In this document: positions 11,594 to 22,154 of the stretch, piece after piece
Position numbering within the stretch: the stretch's first letter is position 1
How the letters are laid out: each line of letters begins with the position of its first letter
From: Endomychus coccineus
Taxonomy: Eukaryota > Arthropoda > Insecta > Coleoptera > Endomychidae
Assembly: GCA_958510875.1 (NCBI GenBank)
Contig: OY294067.1
Location: 30,244,912-30,308,911 of the forward strand
Reading direction: 5' to 3'
Length of the DNA: 64,000 nucleotides
The notes under the pieces: model-generated
Databases searched by the model: none
Told to the model about the DNA's origin: nothing
What the model saw: only the letters and a program-made list of their open reading frames with translations
Made by a program: the position numbers and the translations under genes

Positions 11594-12079
11594 CTATCGT
11601 TGCGAATGAGAATGCGCTAAGTGTGAATGGGAGTGCGGATGCTGAGGATGCCCGTAACCCTGATGCGGGGGTGGTAGCGGACTGGGGCAAGCCTGAGAGT
11701 ACCCGCCGTGTTGCGGAGAACCCCCCAAACCCAAATGACTCTGTTCTAAATGCGAATAGTGACCCTGAGACGCGAGAGAATGCGCGTGCGTGTGTGTATG
11801 CGGCGATCCATATACCATTTGTCTTACTTTGGAGTCCTCGTCGCTGATGTTGTAGGTGAGTTCCGTCTCTTCGAAGCCGGTGGCCGACATACGTTGATCC
11901 CCGGAAGCCGTGCCCGCCGGCGGATCCGGCGAATTGAGACATGTCTGGATCAGCGCCTTGCCAGCCTCGCTTGTGATCATCGGTTGCAGCTTTCGTGTCG
12001 CGAAAGTATACACGTGACCGGTTTCGGATGCGACCAGCAGCATCACTTGGGTTCCGGTCAATGTGGATAGCTCGTACGC
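11594..12079 (-). CDS. bs: Serum response factor (SRF/blistered), exon with the C-terminal half of the MADS box to the stop codon
   Basis: SRF is a nuclear MADS-box transcription factor that dimerises and binds CArG boxes with cofactors. In flies the orthologue is blistered. This exon opens in phase 0 with AYELSTLTGTQVMLLVAS, the second half of the MADS box (dimerisation strands). GHVYTFATRKLQPMI and GKALIQTCLNSPD follow, the SAM extension that is nearly invariant in animals. Next come an acidic stretch (about residues 70-90 of the exon) and a His/Pro/Gly/Ser-rich tail, ending at TAG (11594-11596). The start is set by the 3' splice site at 12080-12081; an in-frame upstream ATG at 12088 lies in the intron. 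The first half of the MADS box must come from an exon to the right that I did not find. The local GC content is clearly above the surroundings. Not certain: whether this is the last exon in every transcript. Confidence 0.93.
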   Translation of the reverse strand, partial: AYELSTLTGTQVMLLVASETGHVYTFATRKLQPMITSEAGKALIQTCLNSPDPPAGTASGDQRMSATGFEETELTYNISDEDSKVRQMVYGSPHTHTHAHSLASQGHYSHLEQSHLGLGGSPQHGGYSQACPSPLPPPHQGYGHPQHPHSHSHLAHSHSQR

Positions 12080-12096
12080 CTGCAACAATATACAAG
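12080..12096 (-). other. 3' splice site of the SRF intron
   Basis: On the minus strand the bases just before the exon read TATTGTTGCAG, with a short pyrimidine-rich lead and the AG at 12081-12080. The cut falls exactly where SRF proteins read KK|AYELS, which fixes the exon start and phase. Confidence 0.85.
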
Positions 12097-12417
12097 TTTA
12101 TTATATTGGCTTTGGCCATCATAGTCTTATCGTAAATTACAAATACCAACATACCATCAAATGTGTCCGATCAAGAATCTCAAGTGATATTTTATCGATT
12201 ATTTTCATGATTACTTATCTATATCTTGCAAATTGATCGAGATATAAATACTTGAGTTTATGCACTTGGATTCTACCAATATGTCGTAACATAAAAACAG
12301 TAAATAATACTTAAACAGCTACTCCCTCACCTCAACGGATATTGAATCAAAAAGAATATGTGCAACATTGAAGAAAATATTACCATTCATAATAACCCAG
12401 GTATGAATTATATAGGT
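12097..12417. other. No feature recognised
   Basis: Intron sequence next to the SRF acceptor; AT-rich, nothing identified. Confidence 0.5.
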
Positions 12418-13057
12418 AATGGGTGTCCCAAAATTGACGCAAAATTTGAATTAAATAGAAACCACAGTTTTTAGTATTTGATTGTCATATTTTTATTGGA
12501 TCATAAAGTACATAGGATAGGATTATTTATGGAATAACACATCGGGCAAATAGCCTCCCCGGTTTGCAGGCACACTCTTTTGTGGAAATTTTCCATGACC
12601 ATTCTGCATAAATGTGGCTGAATTTCGTTGATACAGCGTTCAATTTCCTCCTGTAATGCACGGGTGGTTGTGGGGTTGTTGACATAGACCTCAAATAACC
12701 CCATAAAAAGAAATCTGATGGTTTTGAATCACATGATCTAGGGGGCAAATTCTGATCACCGAAACGAGAGAGTACACGACCAGGAAATGTCTCATGCAGT
12801 AGTTGAATTGTTTCACGGGCTGTTTGGCATGTGGCACCGTCTTGTTGAAACATAATATTGGCCACATCAATATGATCAAATTTCGGCAGAAAGAACTGTG
12901 TTATCATGTAGCGATATCGAGAACCAGTAACAGTCACTGCTTGACCAGCCTAATTTTCAAAAAACTATGGTCCAATGATGCTCCTGCTCAAAATCCGCCC
13001 CAAACAGTGACACGTTATGGATGCATTTGTTTTTCGACACATATGGGACTGAAACCA
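12418..13057 (-). pseudogene. DD41D Tc1/mariner-like transposase relic
   Basis: Minus-strand transposase remains. 'TVTGSRYRYMITQFFLP' precedes 'FQQDGAT' (second catalytic Asp), 'ARETIQLLHETFPGRV' and 'PPRSCDSKPSDFFLWGYL' (third catalytic Asp, in SDFF). About 41 residues separate the two Asp, so the spacing is DD41D. Downstream, in another frame, 'EEIERCINEIQPHLC' is the family's C-terminal helix. Upstream, about 12940-13020, holds a frame-shifted strand of the catalytic fold; the first Asp and the N-terminal helix-turn-helix are missing. At the 3' side, GGGTGTCCCAAAATTGACGC at 12421-12440 looks like the terminal inverted repeat, next to a TA. The other end is lost at the junction with PLE-B. 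Confidence 0.75.
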
Positions 13058-13492
13058 AAAAATATAACGCTCAAGTATCTACTTTCGAACCGGATGTTAA
13101 AAAGTGAGGTAATAGAAAAAGGTTTTCAGACCTTGAAATATTACTATTTGAGCATTCTATCTAAAATATACCTTTAATATTATGAAGACGCATGTATGAA
13201 TATGCAAGGGTTTTAATTAAATTAGTATAAATCTGACTTCACAGATTTGGAGTCACGTTTTATGTGAATCATCTCCAGAATAGATCTTGTATAATAATTG
13301 GTTTCCTTAGTTAAAATATCAACATTTTTGTAATCGAATTGATGGTTATAATCAAAGCAGTGTTTAGAAAGAACGGTGGCATTTTCTAAGTTTTTGTTTT
13401 TTTTACTATACTTATGGCCATACATTCTTTTTCGTGAATATTGTTTAGAGATTCCCTCGCAATCTAAACAATTTAATTTGTATACTGTGTGG
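13058..13492 (-). pseudogene. PLE-B GIY-YIG endonuclease and 3' region (part 1 of split copy)
   Basis: Minus-strand piece of a Penelope-like element, colinear with 54880-55370. The open part at 13222-13512 reads 'QTHTVYKLNCLDC', then a shortened 'GISKQYSRKRMYGHKY' where the family has the GIY-YIG catalytic region, then 'SKHCFDYNHQFD', 'DILTKETNYYTRS' and 'EMIHIKR'. The YIGQT-like motif itself is damaged by a small deletion. The remaining 160 bp are the 3' untranslated region shared with the 54-kb copy. The coding sequence is interrupted at 13500 by a hAT insertion and resumes at 15174. Confidence 0.8.
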
Positions 13493-13500
13493 GTTTGTTT
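13493..13500. repeat. hAT target-site duplication, left copy
   Basis: GTTTGTTT at 13493-13500 is repeated exactly at 15166-15173 on the other side of the element, and it lies within the PLE-B reading. Confidence 0.9.
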
Positions 13501-15165
13501 TAGAGATGCCACGAATAGTGATTTTGACGACTACCGAATCTTCGGCAAGGATCTCTACCGAAGCGCCGAATATTCGTGCTTTTATGTTGAACTAGTCGGC
13601 TTCAACAGGCTTATGGAAACAGCGTTACCCCAATACAAAATGCACTTACATGACTGAGAAAATTATTCCCGATATATATGATACAATTTGCTCTAAAATC
13701 GAAGCTGGTATCTCACAAGCTACAGCAGTATCCATGACATGTGATATGTGGACATGGCAGCACAACAACCAGAGTTTCTCAAGTGTTACTGTGCATTGGA
13801 TATCTCCAGATTTTATTCTTTTAGCGTTTTAGCGATGAAGCTGGTTCACATACTGGTACCAATATCGCAAAAGATCTCAATACTATTGCAGAAAGATGGA
13901 ATATTTCACATAGTAAAATCCATTTTCTTGGCCATGACAGTGGAGCCAATATGATAAAAGATATACGGGACGCAGTATATGATTCTGCTTTTATTCATTT
14001 ATTCATTTACTGCAACAGGCTGTCAAGGAATCACCAAAGTCTCAATCGGAATTAACAGAGATTGTAGCTGCTGCAAGACGAATTGTTATCCATTCTAACC
14101 CCTCTGGTATATCACACGAGAAGCTGAAATACATTCGTCGAGAACTTGAATTACCAGACCACCAATTAGTACAAGATGTAAGCAAACGCTGGAATTCAAC
14201 ATAATATTTAATGGAGCGATTATTAGAACAAAAGCGAGCGTCTCTTTGTACATAACCGATCATGAGTTTCTAAAAAATGCAACACCTGCTCAATGGGAGT
14301 TAATGGAACAATGTATCAAACTCCTCAAACCGTTCGAAGAGATTGGAAAAATAATCAACTTGATTAATTCCTGCATTTCTGAGGTGATTCCACATGTTGT
14401 CACGTTGTTAAAATACCTGGGAGAGGAAGAAAAGGAAAGAAAACACCAAATTTATTGAGCATGAGATCTTCACTATAAGCTGGACTTAAAGCGAGCTTCA
14501 ATTTTAATGAGAAAGACAAATATCTGGTTGACACTTTTCCTGGCCCATAGTTCGAACACAAAGAGCAAAAAATTCTTTTAGACGCTTTGAGAAAGAGTTG
14601 TGATGAATCTAGTAGCACCTATGATGAATCACCTCCACTTCGAAAGAAAATAAATGTCAATGAAAATGATACACGACAGTTTCTGGAACTGTTTTCAGGA
14701 AGGCGCTAAAAAAAATCACAGATGAAAATTCAGTGGAACAGAAAAATTCAATTGCAACTGAAATTAGTTAGGTTGTTCGCCTAAATCGGACAGCAGGTCC
14801 TTACAAGTGGTGGTCAGCAAACGCAAAACAGTATTCAAGTCTAGCAGAATTTGCTAAGATTTTTCATCTTCCGGTAGCAGTGGTTATTTTCAGAAGCAAG
14901 AATAATTTATGAGGAAAAGCGCAATCGTTTGCTATAAACAAATGCTGAAAAAATTGTTTTCATTCATCATAACTTCCCACTGATAGATTTAAGGTATTAA
15001 ATATGCTAATTTTTTATTGAAATAAAAATTGTTCTGAGTAATATTTTTTGTGTTCCATAATTTGGTATTCGGTATGGAATGGGTATTCGGCCGAATACCG
15101 AATAATAAAAAAGTGGCCGAATAGGCCGAATACCGAATGGTAACCGAATATTCGTGGCATCTCTA
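13501..15165 (+). mobile_element. hAT-superfamily transposon inserted in PLE-B
   Basis: The terminal inverted repeats are TAGAGATGCCACGAATA and its exact reverse complement (17/17). Perfect 8-bp duplications GTTTGTTT flank them, the hAT signature. Near both ends there are clustered CCGAAT/ATTCGG motifs, densest at 15060-15150, probably transposase-binding subterminal repeats. Length is 1665 bp, short for an autonomous hAT. The interior carries a broken transposase (next entry). Removing the element and one target copy restores the colinear PLE-B reading 'SKDKQTHTVYKLNC'. Confidence 0.93.
13640..14990 (+). pseudogene. hAT transposase relic (ZBED-like, RNase H fold and dimerisation domain)
   Basis: Fragments in several frames follow the hAT order. 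'TEKIIPDIYDTI' and 'SMTCDMWTWQHNNQSFSSV' (about 13655-13790) correspond to the first strands of the RNase H-like fold, with the catalytic Asp in the T-D-W region. 'FHIVKSIFLAMTVEPI'-type text around 13910-13950 follows. 'NATPAQWELMEQCIKLLKPF' (about 14275-14335) is the helical insertion. 'KWWSANAKQYSSLAEFAKI' with a damaged 'P-SEA' and 'RNRL' (about 14805-14930) is the C-terminal dimerisation (hATC) region. The BED finger is missing. The frame breaks repeatedly, so it is non-functional. Confidence 0.75.
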
Positions 15166-15173
15166 GTTTGTTT
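15166..15173. repeat. hAT target-site duplication, right copy
   Basis: GTTTGTTT, identical to 13493-13500. Confidence 0.9.
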
Positions 15174-16175
15174 ATCCTTAGATATTAAAGGTTTTAGATT
15201 TGTGAAATATTTCACACAGTTACTAGATTTATGCGCAACATTTATATCATACTTTTTTTAATATTTTTTAATTTTTTTTTAACTTGTTGGTGCAATGGAA
15301 TTGAAGTGAAGATAACGTTGAGACCAAACTTCTTCAGTAAACCTCGAAGTTCTTATTTTTTTTTCTGCATCATGCCTAATGTTCATATCTAGGAAATATA
15401 TGTTTTTGTTCACTTCTATTTCACAAGTAAATTGAAGTGGAAATTGTTAAATTTATTAATCGCGTACTGGATGTTATCATCGGGAACACACATTAGGCAA
15501 TCATCTACATACCGTTTAAAGAATACGGGTTGAAAATCTGATGAATTTATTACAGATTCCTCTAGTCATTCCATAACTAGGTTAGCAATAGTTGCTGAAA
15601 TAGAAGATTCCATTGCTATGCCGAATATTTGCCCAAAATATTGCTCACCATATTGAAAATGTGCATTCTGAACAAAACTGTACAGCATTTATAAATTCAG
15701 ATTGACCAAGAGTTGTGTGGTTTTTAATCTCTGCCCAACGTTTTTTGATGCTACTCAATGCCAAAATGACTGGTATATTTGTAAAAAAAGAAACAACAAA
15801 CCAAGGAAATTAATAGATGATCTGCGGGTACGGATTGATTTTTATAAATTCATTAAACTGCCATGAGTCTTTCACATGAAATTCAGTTTTTTCTATAATA
15901 TTATTTACAATGGGTCTTAAAGCTATATCACTTCTATTTAGTTTCCGAAGCCCATAGATATAATAAGGTGCTTACCCATATTATGCCAAATTAATTTATT
16001 TTTCAATTCAATAGGGATTATGTTTTTTATTGTACCATTTATTTATTAATTTATTCATGTCATTTTGTACTGATAATTTGGGGTTAGATTTTAATTTTTT
16101 AAGTTGTTTCATCATTCATTAATATATTTCCTATTTTGTTTTCGTAGTCGTTTCTATGCATTATGACGGTTTTAT
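15174..16175 (-). pseudogene. PLE-B reverse transcriptase region (part 2 of split copy)
   Basis: Minus-strand continuation of the Penelope copy at 13058-13492. From high to low coordinates it reads 'TVIMHRNDYENKI', 'YYIYGLRKLNRSDIALRPIV' (RT entry with the substrate loop), 'FHVKDSWQFNEFI', a damaged palm region and 'VKYFTNLKPLISKDKQT', leading into the endonuclease. The parallel copy at 54156-54990 preserves the palm motifs better. Stops and frame changes are scattered throughout. The 5' end stops at about 16175, where a piece of the family's own 3' end follows in opposite orientation. Confidence 0.75.
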
Positions 16176-16278
16176 TTTTAATTGAAATTGAAAATCCCGT
16201 TTTAGACATAATATGTCTTCTGATGATGAAACATACGTAAAGACCTATTTTCCGAGAATTTATATATAACTAGGAATA
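16176..16278 (+). mobile_element. PLE-B 3'-terminal fragment in inverted orientation
   Basis: Plus-strand text matching 55565-55680: CCCGTTTTAGACATAAT, CTGATGATGAAAC, ACGTAAAGAC and CCGAGAATTTATATATAA. It sits at the 5' end of the minus-oriented PLE-B body. Penelope elements are known for mixed direct and inverted terminal repeats, so this may be part of the original insertion structure. Confidence 0.65.
16215..16244 (+). ncRNA. Hammerhead-like motif lacking stem II (PLE-B)
   Basis: GTCTT-CTGATGA-T-GAAA-CATACGTA-AAGAC. Stem I (GTCTT with AAGAC) pairs perfectly and the predicted cleavage triplet GTA precedes AAGAC. Stem II, present in part in the 55584 copy, is deleted, so self-cleavage is unlikely here. 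Confidence 0.45.
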
Positions 16279-16284
16279 TTGTTA

Positions 16285-16540
16285 TTTTAGCATTCTACCT
16301 AAAATATAATTTTAATATTATAAAGACACATGTAGGAATTTGCAAGGGTTTTATTAGTATAAATCTAACTTAATGATTGAACGCGTGTTCTATGATTTAC
16401 AGACTAGGAGTCACGTTTCATGTTAATCATCTCCAGGATAGATCTTTTATAATCATTGGTTTCTTTAATTAAAATATCAACATTTTTATAAACGAATTGC
16501 TGGTTATAATCAAAACAATATAAAATATTACCAATATTCA
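16285..16540 (-). mobile_element. Second PLE-B 3' end, head-to-tail with the first copy
   Basis: Reads like 13135-13345: AGCATTCTACCTAAAATATA, CAAGGGTTTTA, GAGTCACGTTTCATGT and TTAATTAAAATATCAACATT. It is the minus-oriented 3' untranslated region plus the end of the endonuclease of another PLE-B copy, placed immediately 5' of the first. Partial tandem arrays of this kind are usual for Penelope-like elements. Confidence 0.7.
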
Positions 16541-17885
16541 TCAAGTAATATCACACATGAGGTATATACAGAAGAGAAGGCTAGAAAAAAAACCACATTA
16601 GAAAGAAACCTCACTCGTTTTACCAATTTGAAGTCCATGAGAAGACAGCTAGTTGGTTATATCTATTTCCGACGCCAACTGTGCATATTTCTTTATTCGC
16701 AGTTCGCCGTTGATTAGTTGTCCGTTCACTAGTTTTTAATTATTTAGTAGTTTGCAAAAATATTTAGACTTGTTCGATCTGTTCTAGTATTTTAAACTGT
16801 AAGTTAATATGAAATTAAATTAGGATTGTAAATAATTAATTGTTACTAGACATTAGTCTAATTAAAACAGGTTGAATTGATTCATGAACTGCACGCGAAC
16901 TGTTGATTAAACAGATTAGTAGAATCCAATATAGTTAAGTCACAAATTTATACATTCCTCACTATATATTCGGACTTTACATTCATATAAATAGAGTAAT
17001 TAATCCCTTCTAAAACACATTTGTCTCATGATAATGATTGAGAAATCCCATCACCATCTCAACTAAAAATAACATGTTTTCCATAATAAAACGAGTAACT
17101 GCAAGAAAGACATCCAGTAGATATTTGACTTGACAAGTAAGGAAGATTATTATCACAATGAGGCTGGAAGGAGGGACATGTTAAGTGGTTATCTGTAATA
17201 AATGCATGTAATTAATTGTAGCCGTTTGTTGAAGTAGTTAATATAAAATAAAAATAAACCAATATACGCTTCATTTTTCATCAAAAGCATGTCGATTTGT
17301 TAACCAGTGGAAATATTATATGTACGATGTCGCAGATGTAAGTTATAAATCGTTCGCATAACATTAATTCCACACATATGTAATTATTTCTCTATTGAAT
17401 TATTTATATTTCATTACAAGTATCGCATGTATTGTAAAATACTGATTTCATGGAATGCGTATCGTATATTTTTTACAGTCTACTGGAAGAACAAAAGCAA
17501 TGTACAAACTTCCAAAATCACGCTTCGAGTTCAGGACCTCCCGATGAGGTTTTTATAACTCAAACGGAGGACTGGACTGATGCAGGGCACAATTGACGGA
17601 TAACGTCAAGTTCAGGTTTTCTCCGGGCTAGTATCCCACTGATTTTCAAGCCGATCTCAAGGCCATCCTGGAAAGCTCACAGGTTGCAAAATAGCTGAGC
17701 AAAAGGGGACGATAAGATCCCAACGTTCCCGAACGGATAACATACATACCTCGCTCGTATGCGAGCGAGTGAGTTCATAAATTGATCTAGAGTGAACTTC
17801 CCAAATACTAGATCGGGATTAATGCATATATCCAGGCAGTTCTAGAACTCAGCTGTCAGGAGATTGAGTTACTCATTGAAATTTA
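16541..17885. other. No gene recognised
   Basis: AT-rich until about 17460. From 17470 the composition becomes more balanced and the text probably belongs to the LINE described next, but no domain was readable before 17890. Confidence 0.45.
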
Positions 17886-17889
17886 AGCC

Positions 17890-18140
17890 GGCCTTGGTCC
17901 TGAGATCCTAGGATCAAAAAATTGGTCACAACGTGGAGCAAAAATGTAGGTTATGTGAGAACGGGGAGGAAACACATAAATATATCCAAATGGGCTGTTA
18001 GTTGTTAACAAATCTCAGGTGAAGCTCTGGTCTCACGGAGTTAGGCTCTTGGAAAAGGTCTGTTGGGTGGGTATAAAGATTAATACGAAAAGGGGTTTAA
18101 GTGACGCAACTCTCAAGGACCGAGAGGCCCCTAGTGGTGG
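17890..18140 (+). pseudogene. LINE C-terminal zinc-knuckle remnant
   Basis: 'HNVEQKCRLCENGEETHKYI' reads at about 17930-17985. It has the C-x2-C spacing followed by EET and His, the conserved zinc-knuckle near the end of R1/Jockey-type LINE proteins. The following 150 bp keep an open frame ending in a tail ('LSRTERPLVV') of no certain match. The section upstream to 17470 may be a decayed RNase H or thumb part. Short and broken, so only the knuckle is well supported. Confidence 0.45.
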
Positions 18141-18715
18141 TAACGTATCAATTTTAAAAAAGTCGTTCAATATTACCAATTTTACGAAGTTCATCATTCC
18201 GATCATTGGTTTTTTGAAATAGAATGGAATGTGATGATGAATCTCCCACACCAAGATATGAGCCTCGTGGCTGAAGATTATTTTTCGCCCAAAATAGTAT
18301 ATAATCATTGGTCTTCAGTTCTTGTGTTAATTGAACTTTAAATGGGTGAAAATTCCACGAATAATTCGCCAAGGTCATGTCCGAAAAAAGACAAGTTTTT
18401 GCACACGACGCGAAAATGATTATTTTGGAACAGCATTCAAACGACCTTTGGATACTTTGGGAATCTGAAGGTGCCCTATGGAAAGGATACTTTCAGAATG
18501 ACTAACGGTATGAGGTGCTGAACTGAAAGTAGCTAAATAATTTAAAACAAGCGTGGCCACCGTTGCTGGCGGCACCAATGATTTCGAAATAATAATAATA
18601 AAGTGTTCTCAATGTTGGCTCCGGTGATGGCTACAATATCTGTGTATTATTGAATTAAAAGCCAACTATAGATGGTACAGACGTTTTTTGGTTGGCCACC
18701 AAAATAGCTTGTATT
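18141..18715. other. No feature recognised
   Basis: Short chance frames on both strands; no domain or repeat was identified. Confidence 0.45.
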
Positions 18716-18719
18716 GGTA

Positions 18720-19765
18720 ACGTTTTTCTAACTTTTCTATACCTTCAAAATATTACGATTTCGGCAATCCTTTAAAATAGGCGTTTGTTTCAGCGATGAC
18801 CTCATCGCCAAATCTCTTTCCGCTTCAATTTTGGAAATGGATAAAAATCGCAAGGGGGCAAATCTGGAGAATATGGTTGGTAACGAACCAATTCGTAGCG
18901 CAATTCATACAATTTTGCCATTGCGACTGCGGACCTGTGCGCCAGTGCGTTGTCCTGGTGGAAGAGCACTTTTTTCTTTGCCAAATGCGGCCGCTTTCGC
19001 TTCAAATCTGCGTCGAATCGATCCAACAGCTCTGAATAATATAAGCCGGTGATAGTTTTGCCCTTTTCAAGGTAGTCGATATGGACGATACCGTGCGCAT
19101 CCCAAAAAACTGTCGCCATTACTTTGTTGGCCGATAAACCCACTTTGGGCTTTTTCTGCTTCGATTCGTCAGGATAAGTGCACTGTTTCGAATGTCCTAT
19201 GGTCTCTGGTGTGTTTTGGTGGATCCATGTTTCGTCCACGTTTACAGAACAACGCAAAAGTCCTTCTTATCGTGCTTGGACATTCCCAAACACTCCTTTG
19301 AAGTTGTCACAAGGTCGCGCTTGTTGTCAACAGAGAGGAAATGCGGCAGATAGCTTTCTCATATTCCAAAATGTATGCAAAATGTTCCGTACCCGCTCGG
19401 TTGAGGTGCCCATAACCTCAGCAATCTGGTGCACTTTAACTCGCCGATTTCTGGCGTTGTAACCTCAATTGGACGACCAGAATGTTCGGCGTCGTTTGTG
19501 GTCATACTACCTTAACGAAAATCAGTAAGCCACTCGTGAATCGTTTCAATCGATGGTGAAGAGTCCCCATAATGCTTAGCAAGCGATGCTTGTGTTTGCG
19601 TAATGTTTAACCAAGACGCGAAATTCACTTTTTTCCATGTTTCCAAAAATTTTCAAGATTGCTTGCTTTCGATGGGTCAAAAAAATGAACTGAATGACAT
19701 ATCAGTCTGAAAATTGTCTCGTTCTAGTTAAAGATGGTGCACCACAAATGTCACATGAGATATCA
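18720..19765 (-). pseudogene. mariner transposase relic (DD34D)
   Basis: Minus-strand mariner. The 5' leader at about 19640-19765 matches the leaders at 34543 and 41590. It is followed by 'MEKSEFRVLVKHY' with a small deletion, then the HTH region with frameshifts and stops. From 19257 down, a long open stretch carries 'VDETWIHQNTPET' (first Asp), 'KVMATVFWDAHGIVHIDY', 'HQDNALAHR' (second Asp) and 'PYSPDLPPCDFYPFPKLK' (third Asp). All three catalytic Asp residues survive although the frame is broken upstream. After 18720 the C-terminus and right terminal repeat are lost. The family is that of the 41573 copy. Confidence 0.85.
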
Positions 19766-20786
19766 TGTATTTGAGTATTAATTGTGAAGAAAACAGTTGT
19801 AATAAACAAATGCAATATTTTCAAGTGTTATTCAGAAAGGGAAAAATGGTTTCTAGGGGTCCTACAAGAAACTGATTTGGAGCAAATAATAATTATTAAA
19901 TACAAAGGCGACTCTTGTAGCGCATACTTTAACAATTTAAAACCTGTCCTCATCACTTGACTTACCGGTTTTGCTTATTAATACTATTCCCAATATTTTT
20001 CTCCTATTGAAAATTTATTTACGGGGAATGTTTCAGCTTCTTAATGTTTCTCTCGGCATCATCCGCCATTTTGGGACCGCTATCTTGTGTTTCAAAAACT
20101 CCAACAAACCATTTTATGCCATTCAAAGTAACACTTTCAAAGATATTGAATTTGTTTCTTATAATTGTTCTGCTTTGTTGGTATGACTTGAACTCACGTG
20201 TTATGAAAGAGCCAGAGTAGTGAAGAAATTTAAATAAGTCATACCTGAAATGCAAAGTAACCAACTGGATGCAGTTGCTTCCGCAGTTGAAAATCATGTA
20301 CATTAATCATAATTCATACGACATGAATTACCGGGATGTTTGTTTTTTCGTGGTAAACGAGTATATTGCAATTAAAGCTAAAACAAATAATTAGCTACGG
20401 GAACTCGATATGTTTGCTTCATATTGGAAATTATGCGAATAAACAGTAATAGAACGTGTGAATATTAGTTTCTACTGCCCCTTAGGAGTTTAGATATCTC
20501 ATCGACACAGCTTCGTAATGATTATTTACTTCTTATGTAATGGCATTCATTTAATCGGTGAGGCGAGATTAGAACTATGCAATTATCGGCAATTAAGAAT
20601 GAAAGATACAGAACGAGAAGAATTTCCCCGCGTTCCCTTTGGTAAAATAATTAATATTAAAGGAAAGAGTTTCTAATCTGTTTTCATTGTGTTTTTCAAC
20701 CCAATATTCCATCATTTGCAAGTTCAAATAAAAGAGACATTCAGTATTAATTAGTTGACTCCAATTATGGGTATTCCAAACGTTTA
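19766..20786. other. No gene recognised
   Basis: AT-rich DNA; the frames at 19971-20303 and 20593-20820 match nothing known to me. Confidence 0.5.
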
Positions 20787-20998
20787 TTGCAACCAAAACT
20801 GAAGCTATCGGATCCCACAATCCCTAAAATGAAGATGTGTACAAATATTTCTATGAAGTCTTCCATATCCATGCTCAGGATCACCACCATCAACACCCCC
20901 TCATAGGACGATCATGTGAGGTTCATTGCGACAACTGATTCACAAAAACTTGGTGCCAAGAGCTACTTTACATCCCAGTAGATAGTCATAATCTAAAG
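20787..20998 (+). pseudogene. LINE reverse-transcriptase C-terminal fragment, left part
   Basis: Colinear with 32775-32960: GGATCCCACAATCC, then TATGAAGTCTTCCA, GGATCACCACCA, the 'VRxIA...QKLG' region and 'AAGAGCTACTT'. It is an old copy of the same LINE as the 32.6-33.5 kb remnant. It breaks off at 20998 where a hAT element begins, and picks up again at 22825. Confidence 0.7.
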
Positions 20999-22154
20999 CA
21001 AGGGCCCCCAAACTACGTCTCGCGGGCGAAATTCGTCCCGCCAGTGTCAACAATCCGGCCCACAACAGCTAATGGCTAATTGTTATTGTTGTTGTGATAA
21101 GTTGGATAAAAAGACACAGAATGATAGTAACTCGGTTTTAGTTACTTGCTAGGTAAAGCTTAATGACAAGTATAATACACAGAAAATTTAACTTAAGCAT
21201 AATAACTAACAAATAATTGAAATGAATCCCACTAACATTATAAACATTAGAACATATAACATATAAACACAAGTAATTGTGATTTTCCACTGACAATAGT
21301 TTGTAGTTGTACCAATTATTAAAAGAGATTTAAGATGCTCATCGGTTAACTTAGATCTGTAAACATTCTTTGTGTATATCATTTTGGAGAATGTTTTCTC
21401 ATACAAGTAAGTAGTACCAAAAATAGAAAACAGCCCACGAGCAAATTTATGCAAATTATCAAATTGTACCAGTGGAAGACTCTTATAAAATTAAAACAAA
21501 GATGAGTTTTGATATTTGTTCACTGCACTGTAAATCAATGATTTCAATTTGAAGTTCCGGGGCTATGGTTTCAATACCAGTATTAAAAGGATTTTGAAAA
21601 ATCTTAATTTCATTCGCAATGACATCAAAGTCTGAGAAAAGAGTATCAAAATCAGTGGATCTGATGAAATTAACAACTGATATGACTCGCTACAGAACTT
21701 CAGACATATCCAAACATTTCCCGCACAAGGACTGTTAATGAATTATACTATCTAGACTAATGGTTTCGAACCACCATCATTTGCTACAGCCTTTGACACA
21801 AGAGCAACCACTCCTTTATTTTTACCACACATGTTTTTGCCTCCATCAGTAGTAATAGATTTCAAGTTTTTCCATCGAAGCTTCTTTTTATTAATGGCAT
21901 TTTCAACTCGCTTAAAAATAATGTCTTCCCCAGAAGTCGTGCCGTGAATCAATATAAAGGAGTTCTTCATACACTTCATAGCTTTTATCTACTCCTCCAA
22001 TGAAAATCAGCACCTGAGCAGGGTCTAACAGATCCGTTGTTTCATTCAATGCCAGGGAAAACCACTCAAGATGACCATTTTTGTCAGACAGTTGAGATTA
22101 TATATTTTCTTCGATATCTTCTAACCTCCGAGCCACGGAGTTTGCTGACAAACT
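20999..22154 (-). mobile_element. hAT element remnant of the GTF2IRD2-like type, truncated
   Basis: Begins with CAAGGGCCCCCAAACTA, a decayed form of the CAGGGGTCTCCAAACTTT end seen (inverted) at 53532. The minus strand encodes pieces of a hAT transposase of the type annotated in insects as GTF2I repeat domain-containing protein 2-like. 'GTTSGEDIIFKRVENAINKKKLRWKNLKSI' lies near 21850-21950, followed by 'TTDGGKNMCGKNKGVVALV' and 'LPLVQFDNLHKFARGLFSIFG' plus 'FSKMIYTKNVYRSKLTDEHL' near 21300-21470 (C-terminal dimerisation domain). The segment between is partly deleted relative to the 51.5-kb copy. The N-terminal half is missing at the 22154 junction with a foldback element. Confidence 0.75.

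Noticed and set aside
11487..12152. Long open frame overlapping the SRF exon in another minus-strand frame, and two plus-strand frames at 11623-12070
   Set aside because: They are shadows of the G+C-rich SRF exon. Only the frame with the MADS-box sequence and the splice acceptor is supported.
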